Source: Akkermansia muciniphila | GTDB lineage: Bacteria > Verrucomicrobiota > Verrucomicrobiia > Verrucomicrobiales > Akkermansiaceae | DNA: 39,928 bases | NCBI GenBank assembly: GCA_945860285.1 | Contig: CAMAQB010000025.1 | Coordinates: forward strand, 1-39,928 | Direction of reading: 5' to 3' | Part shown: positions 1 through 8,789 of the stretch, piece after piece | How positions within the stretch are numbered: position 1 is the first letter of the stretch | Layout of the letters: the number at the start of each line of letters is the position of its first letter | Made by a program: the position numbers and the translations under genes | Notes under the pieces: generated by a model | Seen by the model: the letters and a program-made list of their open reading frames with translations, nothing else | Told to the model about the DNA's origin: nothing | Databases searched by the model: none

Positions 1-2
1 AA

Positions 3-80
3 CGTCTCGTCACCGCAGTCCTAGTCGAAATCTCCGACGCATGGGAATCAGGAAAATCTTACCTCAAACCACAAAACTAA
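3..80 (+). mobile_element. 3' end of an IS256/Mutator-like transposase (partial)
   Basis: The frame entering the window at base 3 stays open to a TAA at 78-80. Its last 25 residues include ISDAWESGKSYL. IS256-family (Mutator-type) transposases commonly end with a similar 'E-x-x-x-x-W-x-x-G-x-x-Y-L' tail, so I read this as the C-terminus of such an enzyme, with the rest left of the window. An AT-rich stretch around 118-144 (TTTTACAGAAAAAATATTG) could hold the terminal inverted repeat, but the other end is not visible, so this is inference. The identification rests on a short tail only. Confidence 0.45.
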
Positions 81-963
81 CAAAATACACAAACCACCTA
101 CTTCAACTAAATGCCTTGAAAGATTTTACAGAAAAAATATTGCGCGGCCGCTGGGGTTTGTCGCAGGTAGAAGATTATGAGCAAAATATTGCTCCCGCAC
201 GAGAGTTCGAACATGGCATTCGCGACGCTCAAAAAGCCTTTTTCGATAGTTACATGGTCGAATTAGGTCGCCCGCCTTTTCCTGCGGAAGAAGCAATATT
301 TACCCAAAGCTTGGCAAAAACATCAGACCAAAACGGGTACAAAAGAATAGGTGCTGAACTGTGGTCACAGCACCGCGAACTTCTAAAACAAGAACGCCAA
401 GGAGTTTATCGCACAGCTGCATTTGACGTATTGACCAACCTGGTAATGATGGCGGCAGATGGCCCATTGCCATTCGGTGATTCCGCTGCGGCTAGAAGAA
501 CTCTGAGTATGGCGGCGGAGGATACGGGGTCGTTTGTAGCAAACAGAACAACGGTTGTTATTGGGGAGAATATGGCGGGACGCGTTGTTCCCTACGCGGA
601 AGCCCGAGGATACCAACGGTTGTTATTGGGGAGAATATGGCGGGACGCGTTGTTCCCTACGCGGAAGCCCGAGGATACCAGACCATCAATGACTGGCTCA
701 AATCTACGGGGAGGACATGGGACGAATCGGCCAATACGGACTGGGTAAATTGGGTGCAACAACAAGGCTATGATATCGTTGACATCGGGCCTGACTTTAC
801 TCGTCGTCTCGATTATGTAATTGATCCAACTCTACCAAACGCCAGACCGCCAAGTGCCATCTATGGCTCTGAACGTATGGAACTACTCGAATATTGGAAC
901 TACCAAAAGGTTTTTGATAGAACCGGTAAATACAGCGGTGGAGTACCTGGCTTTGATCATTAG
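41..963 (+). pseudogene. Polymorphic (RHS-type) toxin C-terminus, frameshifted by a 65-bp tandem duplication
   Basis: Two overlapping open frames (41-748 and 637-963) are halves of one gene. Removing one copy of the 65-bp duplication at 551-680 joins them into about 285 codons. The rejoined C-terminal ~110 residues carry VVIGENM..RV.PYAEARGYQ, TINDWL, IDIGPDFTRR, PSAIYGSER and a GGVPGFDH end. From memory this is a toxin module found at the C-terminus of RHS/polymorphic secreted toxins. The upstream ~180 residues look like the linker between such a core and its toxin tip. As it stands, translation runs out of frame after the first repeat copy and stops at 748, removing the toxin domain. The true start is unknown: the frame is open to base 2 and the region may be an orphan C-terminal cassette beside the IS. 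A small gene 12 bp downstream is the probable immunity partner. Confidence 0.6.
551..680 (+). repeat. Exact 65-bp tandem duplication inside the toxin gene
   Basis: Bases 551-615 and 616-680 are identical (beginning ACGGTTGTTATTGGGGAG, ending GAGGATACCA). The unit is not a multiple of three, so the second copy shifts the reading frame. Perfect identity between copies points to a recent event, or to an assembly artefact. Confidence 0.95.
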
Positions 964-975
964 CGCGTTCCCATT

Positions 976-1404
976 ATGAAATCACCCAAGGAAATTAAAG
1001 ACTTGATGATCAAGGCAGTTAAGGACAGCTTTGGAAATTACTTAGAAAGAGGGTTTTTTTTGAGAAATGCCGTCGTCGAACCGACGTTTGTTGAGTTAGT
1101 GGTCGTAGGTGCACGTGTTGCGCTTGTCTTCCAATATGATATCCGCGACGAAGTGTTAGACTGTGCTGTAGCACAAGTTTCTAACAACATAGTTGCCAAG
1201 AAAGGTCATGGTTACTTCATACCTATCACTGCGTATCTTCGTGCAAAATCATTACCTTCACGAAACCCTCTTTCTCATATTCCTAGACCTTTATCCACAG
1301 AAGAGCGCATTAAGCACGACATTAAAATTTACGCAGCTTTAGCAGCACAAGACACGGCTATAATAGAGGGTAAACTCGAAATGAACCCACGTGGCAACCA
1401 ATAG
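976..1404 (+). CDS. Probable immunity protein for the adjacent toxin
   Basis: A 142-aa cytosolic-looking protein with no signal peptide or membrane segment. It starts 12 bp after the end of the toxin frame, on the same strand, as cognate immunity genes of polymorphic toxins usually do. I do not recognise a family. The predicted composition is alternating alpha/beta: an N-terminal helix (residues 1-22), hydrophobic strands around 33-56, and a charged C-terminal helix (about 105-130). The frame is intact although the toxin is broken, which fits retention of immunity after toxin loss. The functional call rests on position, not homology. Confidence 0.55.
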   Translation: MKSPKEIKDLMIKAVKDSFGNYLERGFFLRNAVVEPTFVELVVVGARVALVFQYDIRDEVLDCAVAQVSNNIVAKKGHGYFIPITAYLRAKSLPSRNPLSHIPRPLSTEERIKHDIKIYAALAAQDTAIIEGKLEMNPRGNQ

Positions 1405-1837
1405 CGAAGGACATGCCAACCTATTTGAAAAATGAAGTTGCAAAATCTACTCGACTACGAACCCCCGGATTTTGTAGCTCACTCCGCGATGAATTCCGGC
1501 AGCGCAGCTACTTTCCCATTTCGTTGCTTGTTGCTGCCATCTAACATCGTAAAGTTTCGCTGCTTTGAACCGGAATAAACTCGCCTACTTCTTACTGAAC
1601 ACCCAAACACAACGACCCCCACAAATGTGCTTGTCTCTGATTCCCAACGTGAAAGTTTTCGGTATGGATGCGACTCCTGCAACGATGTCCTACAAACACT
1701 GACACTTTCCCCTTTCCTAACAAGGCCGGATTTTCCATAAACACCACTTTGCACGTTATACCAGCAGGATTTTCACTTGTGTCGGTCTCCGATCCATGCT
1801 CTATTACGCACACAAAAAAACGATGTTGTAGATTGCC
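1405..1837. other. Intergenic region without a recognisable gene
   Basis: Between the immunity gene and the protease I see no convincing coding frame. The antisense frames here are short or run through the protease in a shadow frame. The sequence is less GC-rich than the protease gene. It probably holds the protease promoter, but no clear -35/-10 pair stands out. Confidence 0.5.
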
Positions 1838-3976
1838 ATGATGATTGATGCAACTTGTTGTTACGCAAGAACAAGGATTGGCATCCTTGCGACGGTGTTC
1901 GCGCTGTTGGCCTATGCGACACCGGTGGCATTTTCCCAGCAGAAAAACTACGTTGAGGGAGAGGTTCTGGCGATCTTCAAAAATAATGTCGAGATCAACA
2001 CGGCACGGCGCTCGTTGGGACATCGTGCCATGGAAATGAAAGAGCATTTTGGCGAAGTCTCGCGGCGGCGCGGCAGAGTCTCCGGCCTGGTGCGCGCTCC
2101 GTTGATGACGACTGCCGCGATGATCAAGGCATTGCAAGCCGATCCCGATGTCGAGTTGGTGGAACCGAATTATCTGCGCTACGTTTCCGTGATCACACCA
2201 AACGACACCTCGTTTCCCTCGCAATGGAGCTTGCAGAATACCGGACAGAATGCAGGAACCAGCGGGGCGGATGTCCGATTCCTCCAGGCTTGGGCGATGG
2301 CGAGGAGAACGACATCCGAGGTCGTGGTGGCCGTGGTCGACACCGGGATGGATATTACCCATCCCGACCTGGCGGCGAATGTCTGGACCAACCCCGCGGA
2401 GATTCCGGGCAACTTGATCGACGACGACAACAACGGCTATGTGGATGATGTTCATGGCTACGACGTTCTCAACAATACCGCTTCCGTGGTGGATTCGGGA
2501 AGTCATGGCACACACGTGGCAGGGACGATCGCAGCCGTCGGAAGAAACAGCCTTGGCGTGATCGGCTTGCAGTATCGCGCCAAAGTCGTGCCCGTCAAAG
2601 TGTCATCGGATGGCAGCAACATTCCCACCTCGGCGGTAATCAGCGCATTCAATTATGTGCTCAAACTCAAACAGGCGGGGGCGAACCTGGTGGCCATCAA
2701 TGCATCGTTTGCAAGCAGCACTAATTCAAACAGTGAAGTTGCCACGATTACGGCTCTGCGTGATGCTGGAATCGTGCTCTGTGCGGCCGCGGGCAATGAT
2801 GCCTTCAACAACGACAGCACCCCGAGTTATCCAGCAAGTTACACAACGTCGAACATCATCTCCGTCGCATCCATCGACAACAAAAACCTCATCTCCTCAT
2901 TTTCCAACTATGGAGCAACAAGCGTCGACATCGGCGCGCCGGGTTCGGACATTCTTTCCACCCGACCTCTCGTCGACGTGACCACCACCGCTGCGGTTGC
3001 GGTGAACTCCGTGAATTATGTCACTGCGCCCCTGACATTTTCAGGCATTACCGGGCCCGCAGGGCTGACGAAATCCATCTACAATTGCGGCTACGGTTAT
3101 CCTGCGGATTTTCCTCCTGCGGTGAGAGGCAACATCGCTTTGATTAAACGCGGCAGTTCCACGGCGACCTCCTTTACCTTTGCGAGTAAAGTGACCAATG
3201 CCATGAAGGCCGGGGCGGTGGCTGCGGTGATCTACGACAACACCGCCGGTACCGCAACCGGATCTCCGTGGACTCTGGGCACCAGCGGCGCTTGGATTCC
3301 CGCTCTGCGCATCACCCAGGCAAGCGGAACGTCGATCCTGGCCAATGCCCTGCCTGCAAGCACGACACTCACCGTCAACCGGGATCCAAGCCTGGCCTAT
3401 CAAAGTTTTAGTGGCACGTCGATGGCCACTCCTCATGTCACCGCTGCCGTGGCTTTCGCGGCGATGAACTTCCCGACGGAAACCATGAGCCAGCGGATCG
3501 CCCGGATTCTCGGGCACGTGACCCCGTTGCCCGCGTTGGCCGGAAAAACAACAACCGGTGGCAGTTTGAGTCTGCTCAAAATTCTCGACACCGACAATGA
3601 CAAGCTGCCTGACTGGTGGGAAACCGAAAAATTCTCCAATCTAACAAAAACGGGAAGTGCGGACGAAGACAACGACGGCTATTCCAACGAGGCGGAATAC
3701 TATGCCGAAACAAATCCCGTCAATCCTTCGAGCTACCTGGCGGTCGCCGGGTTGTCCCGCGGCATCGGCGCACAGTCCGGCGATTTTATGATTTCATTTC
3801 CGACGGTGATCGACCGGACCTATCAAGTCGAGTGGAGCAACAACACATCGGGCAATCCCTGGCAGCCGCTTGGCAGCGCCTTTACCGGAACGGGAGGAAC
3901 GGTTCAAGCCACTGACAGCGGCGCGTTTGCGGCCTCCAGTCGTCGATTCTACCGGATCCTGCTCAAGTATCCCTGA
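1838..3976 (+). CDS. Secreted subtilisin-like serine protease (S8) with PA insert and TSP3-like tail
   Basis: A 712-aa endopeptidase exported by an N-terminal signal peptide (hydrophobic core at residues 14-32). Residues ~38-115 form an inhibitor-I9-like propeptide. The S8 catalytic triad is visible: Asp168 (VVDTGMD), His223 (GSHGTHVAGT) and Ser528 (SGTSMATPH), with oxyanion Asn320 (AAAGND). A protease-associated (PA) domain is inserted at about 395-515, between the His and Ser blocks, as in larger subtilases. Residues ~584-632 carry DTDNDKLPDWWE and DEDNDGYSNEAE, acidic calcium-binding loops of the thrombospondin type-3 kind that are frequent in Verrucomicrobia exoproteins. The last ~80 residues look like a small beta domain. 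Two adjacent ATGs (1838, 1841) are possible starts. Probable role: extracellular protein degradation. Confidence 0.9.
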   Translation: MMIDATCCYARTRIGILATVFALLAYATPVAFSQQKNYVEGEVLAIFKNNVEINTARRSLGHRAMEMKEHFGEVSRRRGRVSGLVRAPLMTTAAMIKALQADPDVELVEPNYLRYVSVITPNDTSFPSQWSLQNTGQNAGTSGADVRFLQAWAMARRTTSEVVVAVVDTGMDITHPDLAANVWTNPAEIPGNLIDDDNNGYVDDVHGYDVLNNTASVVDSGSHGTHVAGTIAAVGRNSLGVIGLQYRAKVVPVKVSSDGSNIPTSAVISAFNYVLKLKQAGANLVAINASFASSTNSNSEVATITALRDAGIVLCAAAGNDAFNNDSTPSYPASYTTSNIISVASIDNKNLISSFSNYGATSVDIGAPGSDILSTRPLVDVTTTAAVAVNSVNYVTAPLTFSGITGPAGLTKSIYNCGYGYPADFPPAVRGNIALIKRGSSTATSFTFASKVTNAMKAGAVAAVIYDNTAGTATGSPWTLGTSGAWIPALRITQASGTSILANALPASTTLTVNRDPSLAYQSFSGTSMATPHVTAAVAFAAMNFPTETMSQRIARILGHVTPLPALAGKTTTGGSLSLLKILDTDNDKLPDWWETEKFSNLTKTGSADEDNDGYSNEAEYYAETNPVNPSSYLAVAGLSRGIGAQSGDFMISFPTVIDRTYQVEWSNNTSGNPWQPLGSAFTGTGGTVQATDSGAFAASSRRFYRILLKYP

Positions 3977-4039
3977 GATTGCGGATTTGACTTGCAGAAA
4001 ACCATCGCGGCACGTTCATTTCCGCCAACTGACAAGCTC

Positions 4040-5053
4040 ATGCCCGCAATCCTCGCCATCGAATCCTCATGCGACGAAACGGCCGTTGCCGTGGTAGCGG
4101 CTGCTGCTGGTGAAAAAGCACGGGTACTGACATCGGAAATTTCCTCGCAGATCGAACTGCATCAACCCTATGGTGGAGTGGTGCCGGAACTCGCATCGCG
4201 GAACCACTCGCTGGTGCTGCGACCACTGGTGGAAGTTGCTTTGAGAAATGCCGGGCTGGGGATCGACCAGATCGATGCCTTCGCGGCGACCGCAGGTCCG
4301 GGGCTGGCCTCGTCGCTCCTGATCGGCAATACCGCAGCCAAGGCCATGGCGCTGGCGATGCGCAAACCCTTCATCGCGGTCAACCATCTCGAGGGACATC
4401 TGCTCTCGCCCTTTCTGCATGCAACCACAGTGCCGCCCCACATCGCGCTCATCATTTCAGGAGGACACACCCTGTTGATCGAGGTCACCACCGTTGCCTC
4501 CTATCGAAAACTCGGATCCACGCTCGATGACGCGGCGGGCGAGGCATTTGACAAGGTGGCAAAAATGTTAGGCCTACCCTACCCCGGCGGGCCGAGCATT
4601 GAGAAATCCGCCATCGATGGCAACCCGCGGGCATTTTCTTTTCCCCGAGGCCTGATGCATGAGTCGCACTTTGATTTTTCCTTCTCGGGACTCAAAACGA
4701 GCGTGCTTTACACCCTGCCGAAAATCGAGAATGTGGCAGCCGCGGTGCCGGATCTTTGTGCTTCCTTTCAAGCCGCCGTGATCGACGTGTTGCTGCACAA
4801 GTCCCTTCAAGCCCTGTCGGCATCGGGATTCAGCCACCTGGCGCTCTCGGGCGGGGTCTCGCTCAACAAACCGCTGCGCGCCGCGTTCCAACAAGCCTGC
4901 GACGACCGCAAGATCAGGCTTTCCCTCGCCGATCCCGCATTGTGCACCGACAATGCGGCGATGATCGCTTTTGCCGCGCTGCTTCGGCATCAGATCGGCC
5001 AGTCCGACCCGCTGAATTCGCCGATCCATCCCAACCTGCCTCTGGTTGGTTGA
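4040..5053 (+). CDS. tsaD: tRNA N6-adenosine threonylcarbamoyltransferase TsaD
   Basis: TsaD transfers the threonylcarbamoyl group from TC-AMP to A37 of ANN-decoding tRNAs, together with TsaB and TsaE in the cytoplasm. The 337-aa protein has the ASKHA-fold family signatures: the N-terminal ESSCDETAVAVV, the metal-binding HLEGH (His116, His120), ISGGHT, YPGGP, LALSGGVSLN and a C-terminal DNAAMIAFA with the metal-ligand Asp. I chose the ATG at 4040 because MPAILAIESS matches the usual N-terminus. A TTG at 3992 would add 16 unrelated residues. The gene lies 63 bp after the protease and 10 bp before the next gene. Neither neighbour is functionally related. Confidence 0.95.
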   Translation: MPAILAIESSCDETAVAVVAAAAGEKARVLTSEISSQIELHQPYGGVVPELASRNHSLVLRPLVEVALRNAGLGIDQIDAFAATAGPGLASSLLIGNTAAKAMALAMRKPFIAVNHLEGHLLSPFLHATTVPPHIALIISGGHTLLIEVTTVASYRKLGSTLDDAAGEAFDKVAKMLGLPYPGGPSIEKSAIDGNPRAFSFPRGLMHESHFDFSFSGLKTSVLYTLPKIENVAAAVPDLCASFQAAVIDVLLHKSLQALSASGFSHLALSGGVSLNKPLRAAFQQACDDRKIRLSLADPALCTDNAAMIAFAALLRHQIGQSDPLNSPIHPNLPLVG

Positions 5054-5063
5054 ACCTTTCATC

Positions 5064-5612
5064 ATGAAACACTACATCGTCAAAGTCGCACTCTACGGCA
5101 TCACCCCGGAAATCTGGAGACGTTTTTCCGTTCCGGCCGGTTTCACATTCGACCACTTTCACAGCGCGCTTCAAAACGCGATGGGTTGGGAGCACAAATA
5201 CGATCACGAGTTTCGTCACGGCAAAGGGAAATACCTGCGTGATGTCATCGCCCAACCCAATCCCGAACGCTTCGCCAAGGCCGATAGTTTTCAGGATGAA
5301 TCCGAAGTGACACTGGCTGGTTTCATGGGTCGATCCCCCCTGCCAAAACGCTTTTTGTATTTGTATGACTTTGCCGATGAATGGATTCACGAAATCACTT
5401 TGGAAAAATCCATCGAATCGGAAAATGCAAGCCCGCAAATGATCGACGGCGCACGCGCGTGTCCGCCCGAGGCCTGCGGGGGAACGCTGGAGTATCAGGA
5501 ACTCTGCGCCGGGATGTGCGACTGGTATGAGGGCGTTTGGGATGCGGAGCAGTTTGACATCGCTGCCGTATCCTTTGCCCCGAAAAAACCGACCGGAAAA
5601 AAAAAGCGCTGA
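5064..5612 (+). CDS. Plasmid pRiA4b ORF-3-like family protein
   Basis: A 182-aa soluble protein of the pRiA4b ORF-3-like family (PF07929), whose biochemical role is not established. Family marks: the N-terminal 'KV.L.GI.PEIWRRF.VPA..TF..FH..LQ..MGW..HL/KY' pattern (PEIWRRF, AMGWEHKYDHEF), the central LYLYDFADEWIHEI block, and the cysteine segment CPPEACGG near residue 135. I chose the ATG at 5064, 10 bp after tsaD, over an in-frame TTG at 5046 inside the tsaD end, because MKHYIVKV matches the family start. It converges on the xylulokinase gene with only 2 bp between stop codons. Confidence 0.85.
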   Translation: MKHYIVKVALYGITPEIWRRFSVPAGFTFDHFHSALQNAMGWEHKYDHEFRHGKGKYLRDVIAQPNPERFAKADSFQDESEVTLAGFMGRSPLPKRFLYLYDFADEWIHEITLEKSIESENASPQMIDGARACPPEACGGTLEYQELCAGMCDWYEGVWDAEQFDIAAVSFAPKKPTGKKKR

Positions 5613-5614
5613 CC

Positions 5615-7153
5615 TCAACCTAACAACGCGGCGAACTCGCAAAGCGCGTGGCTGTAATCAACCCCTGTAGTAGGGCAGACGCGCGAATCCGCCGCGGTTT
5701 TGCAAAACATGTTCTGCAAAGTCGCCATGTCACAACCATCCGTCACCGCAGCCAGAATCGCAGCCCCCAACGCGGCGGAGTTGGCGATCGAAAGGCGCTC
5801 GACGGGTGCCCCGAAAACATCGGCGGCGACCTGGGCAATGCCATTGTTGCGCGAGGCACCACCGGTCAGGCGAATGCAGTCGGCCTTGATGCCGATCCAG
5901 TCGGTGTGCCGTTTCATATTGAGAAACTGACCTTCCAACAAAGCCCTGACCTGCGCCGGGGGATTTTCTCCCGCTTCAAATTCCGCATCCCCCTTGCGCA
6001 CCGGTCCATCGAAATCACGCCGCGGAGTGATTTCCGGACCAAAGAACGGCAGCATCAAATTGCCCTTGTTTCCGGGCGGAGTGACAGCCAAGGCCGGTGC
6101 TTCAAAATCCTGCCAATCCAATCCCAGTTGGTCGCGCAGCGCCTCGCGGGCGAGCGAACCGTTGCGGAAACAGACCAGGCACATGTAACCGCCGCCGGGA
6201 TTTCCAAAAACATGGCCGAACCCTCGCGGGTCGGTGTGAGGCTCGGTCATTCCCGCAAAAAAGGTGTCGCTCGTGCCTAACGAAATCACCACCTGGCCGG
6301 GAGCCGTCGCCCCCATGCCCACAAGCGATGCGGGATTGTCGCCGGTGAACACCCCGACTTTGCATTCCGGGGCGAAGCCGTGTTTTTTCACAAAATAGTC
6401 CGCGATATATCCCACCAAGCTCCCCGCCGGAGCAAGCGCAGGAAGTTTCTCCCACAAGGCCGGCGCGGTCGCCGACATCATCGATTCATCCCACTGGCAC
6501 GACGCCAGATTCATCAGGTTCATTCCCGCACCGTCGCCAAAATCAATCGGCGCATGGCATCCCGACATCACCGAGCAAATGAACGAACTGACCAGATGGA
6601 TCCGCCCGGTCCGCTGGTAGCCAGCAGGGTCGTGTTGAAAAAACTTGCGGATTTGCGAACCGGTGAAGCGCTCCACCGCCACCGAGCCGGTAATGCGGCA
6701 GACCTCGGAATTTCCACCCACGGCGGCCGCGATTTCCGCACATTGCCTTCCTGTGGATGTGTCCATCCAGATCGGCGAAGTCGCTCGTGAGAACGCCGGC
6801 GACAACTGGCTGAAGAGATTCCCGCTGCTGTCGAGCGACTGCAATCGGCTGACAAAAGTGTCGTCAACATACACCGACCCGTGTTGTTGCCCGCTGCCGC
6901 CCACCGCCTTGACTGTAGCCAGACTGGTTTGCGCGGAAAGGCGCGACAACATCAAATCGAGAGCCTCCAGCCACATGCGGGGGTCGGAATGCACTTCGCC
7001 ATTTGATCCGCCGGGAATGAACCCGCTCGGCGCGGAGTAGTGGGGCAAGTCGGCGCCGAAATTGACCGATGCTTCTTGCAGAATGCGGCCGGATTCGAGA
7101 TCAATCAACATGCCGCTCAACGATTGCGTGGAACTATCAATGCCTAAATACAT
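5615..7153 (-). CDS. xylB: FGGY-family carbohydrate kinase, probable xylulokinase
   Basis: A 512-aa cytoplasmic sugar kinase, most like D-xylulokinase, which makes D-xylulose 5-phosphate for the pentose phosphate pathway. Visible blocks: YLGIDSSTQS (phosphate-1 loop, residues ~2-10), GGSGQQHGSVY, the catalytic-Asp block FTGDNPASLVG, the phosphate-2 loop SLGTSDTFFAG, and the adenosine motif LTGGASRNNGIAQVAADVFG. FGGY kinases share these, so substrate assignment is from overall resemblance; related ketose or polyol kinases remain possible. No xylose isomerase or xylose transporter is next to it. It is the last of a three-gene minus-strand run, 61 bp after the TIGR03790 gene. Confidence 0.85.
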   Translation of the reverse strand: MYLGIDSSTQSLSGMLIDLESGRILQEASVNFGADLPHYSAPSGFIPGGSNGEVHSDPRMWLEALDLMLSRLSAQTSLATVKAVGGSGQQHGSVYVDDTFVSRLQSLDSSGNLFSQLSPAFSRATSPIWMDTSTGRQCAEIAAAVGGNSEVCRITGSVAVERFTGSQIRKFFQHDPAGYQRTGRIHLVSSFICSVMSGCHAPIDFGDGAGMNLMNLASCQWDESMMSATAPALWEKLPALAPAGSLVGYIADYFVKKHGFAPECKVGVFTGDNPASLVGMGATAPGQVVISLGTSDTFFAGMTEPHTDPRGFGHVFGNPGGGYMCLVCFRNGSLAREALRDQLGLDWQDFEAPALAVTPPGNKGNLMLPFFGPEITPRRDFDGPVRKGDAEFEAGENPPAQVRALLEGQFLNMKRHTDWIGIKADCIRLTGGASRNNGIAQVAADVFGAPVERLSIANSAALGAAILAAVTDGCDMATLQNMFCKTAADSRVCPTTGVDYSHALCEFAALLG

Positions 7154-7214
7154 ACAGTGTGGTGTTTACGATGGGTCGGAAAAGCGAAATTCTCCAGCAA
7201 AAATTTCAGTCTAA

Positions 7215-8789
7215 CTATTTCTTCGCTGGTTGCACCGGTGGAGGGGGCGGCGGATCGAGAATCGCGAGCAACGAGCGGACGGATTCAATTTCGGGGATCG
7301 CGGCATACAATGTTTCCGCCTCGCGCAGTGACTTCACTGACTGGCTGATCCGGCCTGCATCACGATCAATGCCGGCAAGATGAAGCTGGCAACGCAGACG
7401 GTCGGGATCCGCTTTGTATAGCAACATCGCTTCGCGGATGAAACGCTCGGCAGAGTTTGTTTGCTTTCTCGCCAGGTAAATCAAACCGAGAGATTCCAAA
7501 AACACGGGATTTTGCTTTTCATGAGCCACCCGTTCAATCTCGCTCAGGTATTTCGAATCCTCATCGACATTCAGCACCCGGGCCACCCGCAGCGCCCGAT
7601 AGGCACGATCTTCCGGAAGCTTCTCGCCGGATCCATCGAGTCGGAGAAAAGGGCGGTACAATGGATCGCCCAACACAATTCCCTGCCACGAAACAACCGG
7701 GATCGATGCGTAGGCCGATTCCACCAGCGTGAAGCCGTCCAGCAGATGCTGTTGAAAGTCATCGAAATGATGGGTCATGGCGAGGTAGGGTTCATACACA
7801 TTTCCCAGTGTGGCCGCCGCGCCACGTGCGAGCAAGGGACCGCACCAGTTCGCCGTTTCGCTCCGCAGTGTCGACGCGCTGAAGCTGTGCAAATGCACCG
7901 CCACCGCACCTTTGCGGAAAGCAAACCCCGGTTTGACAAATGGTCCGCAGACGCTGCCTTCATACCAGCCATAGTAGATCGCCGCGTCTCCCATCGGATA
8001 GTTTTTGGCGAACACTTCTTTCCAAGGATTCACAATCACGGGAAAGCCTGCTTCTAACATCTTAACCGAAGCACCGCGGATCCAGGTGTCGCCCTCGGGA
8101 TAAAAGTTGGCGATGTCAAAATACGCGCGTCCCCACAAGCCGGTTTTCTCCGCGGTGATCGCGTCATCGATCATGCGATGACAAACCGCAAACGTCGGAC
8201 CGTCGATGCGGCCCACCAGAATCAAAAACGGCATCTTTGCCTCGGCAAAACCCAGCTTGCTCTGAAAATACTGATTGTTCGTCGGACCATTCAGCGGATA
8301 GCCATCCAGGCTGAGTACCGCCAGTTCCGAATCGACCGCCGCTTCGTTGGCTCCCTGCAGCGGATTGGCGGCGGGCGCGGCCTTGCCGGGTTCCGTTTTT
8401 GGCTGCACTTCGGTCTGTCGGGAAATTTTCAGTGGCACACCGCGCATGCAGACCATCACCTGGATTTTGTTTTCCCCGGCAATCACCATGCCATCCGGGG
8501 TTTTCCCACGCTTCCACCAGCTCCGTTTGTCAAATTCGTCACGCAACGGTTTGTGGATTTTTTCCTGATAGACATCGCGGGTGATTTCCTCCGCATCGGG
8601 CATGGCAAGGCCGATCATGTTGGCTTCAGGAATCCCCCTCGCCTGCTGGTAGGCTTTGGCCAATGCCTCCGATTCGGGAAGCGATGAATTGAACAAGACC
8701 GCCACATTTTCGACCTTGATCGGCGCGGGTGCCGCATGCAGATGCAGCATCGCCATAAATCCCAGAGACAGCCGGCACAAGGTCTTCAT
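7215..8789 (-). CDS. TIGR03790-family secreted protein with C-terminal TPR-like region
   Basis: A 524-aa exported protein. Residues 1-19 form a signal peptide ending near LHAAPA. The following VENVAVLFNSSLPESEALAKAY and ARGIPEANM.GL blocks are characteristic of the TIGR03790 family, seen mostly in Verrucomicrobia, Planctomycetes and Acidobacteria, with no known biochemical role. The last ~120 residues (ARKQTNSAERFIREAM onward) resemble tetratricopeptide-type helices and end in a six-proline run. The ATG at 8789 overlaps the upstream stop as ATGA, which decides this start over one 12 bp upstream and suggests translational coupling to the MBL-fold gene. Confidence 0.85.
   Translation of the reverse strand: MKTLCRLSLGFMAMLHLHAAPAPIKVENVAVLFNSSLPESEALAKAYQQARGIPEANMIGLAMPDAEEITRDVYQEKIHKPLRDEFDKRSWWKRGKTPDGMVIAGENKIQVMVCMRGVPLKISRQTEVQPKTEPGKAAPAANPLQGANEAAVDSELAVLSLDGYPLNGPTNNQYFQSKLGFAEAKMPFLILVGRIDGPTFAVCHRMIDDAITAEKTGLWGRAYFDIANFYPEGDTWIRGASVKMLEAGFPVIVNPWKEVFAKNYPMGDAAIYYGWYEGSVCGPFVKPGFAFRKGAVAVHLHSFSASTLRSETANWCGPLLARGAAATLGNVYEPYLAMTHHFDDFQQHLLDGFTLVESAYASIPVVSWQGIVLGDPLYRPFLRLDGSGEKLPEDRAYRALRVARVLNVDEDSKYLSEIERVAHEKQNPVFLESLGLIYLARKQTNSAERFIREAMLLYKADPDRLRCQLHLAGIDRDAGRISQSVKSLREAETLYAAIPEIESVRSLLAILDPPPPPPVQPAKK

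Noticed and set aside
1592-2515. Long antisense frame (307 codons) across the protease gene
   Set aside because: It mirrors the protease coding frame, has no domain features, and the protease motifs on the plus strand are unambiguous.
4914-5642. Minus-strand frame of 242 codons over tsaD and the pRiA4b-like gene
   Set aside because: A shadow frame of two well-supported plus-strand genes.
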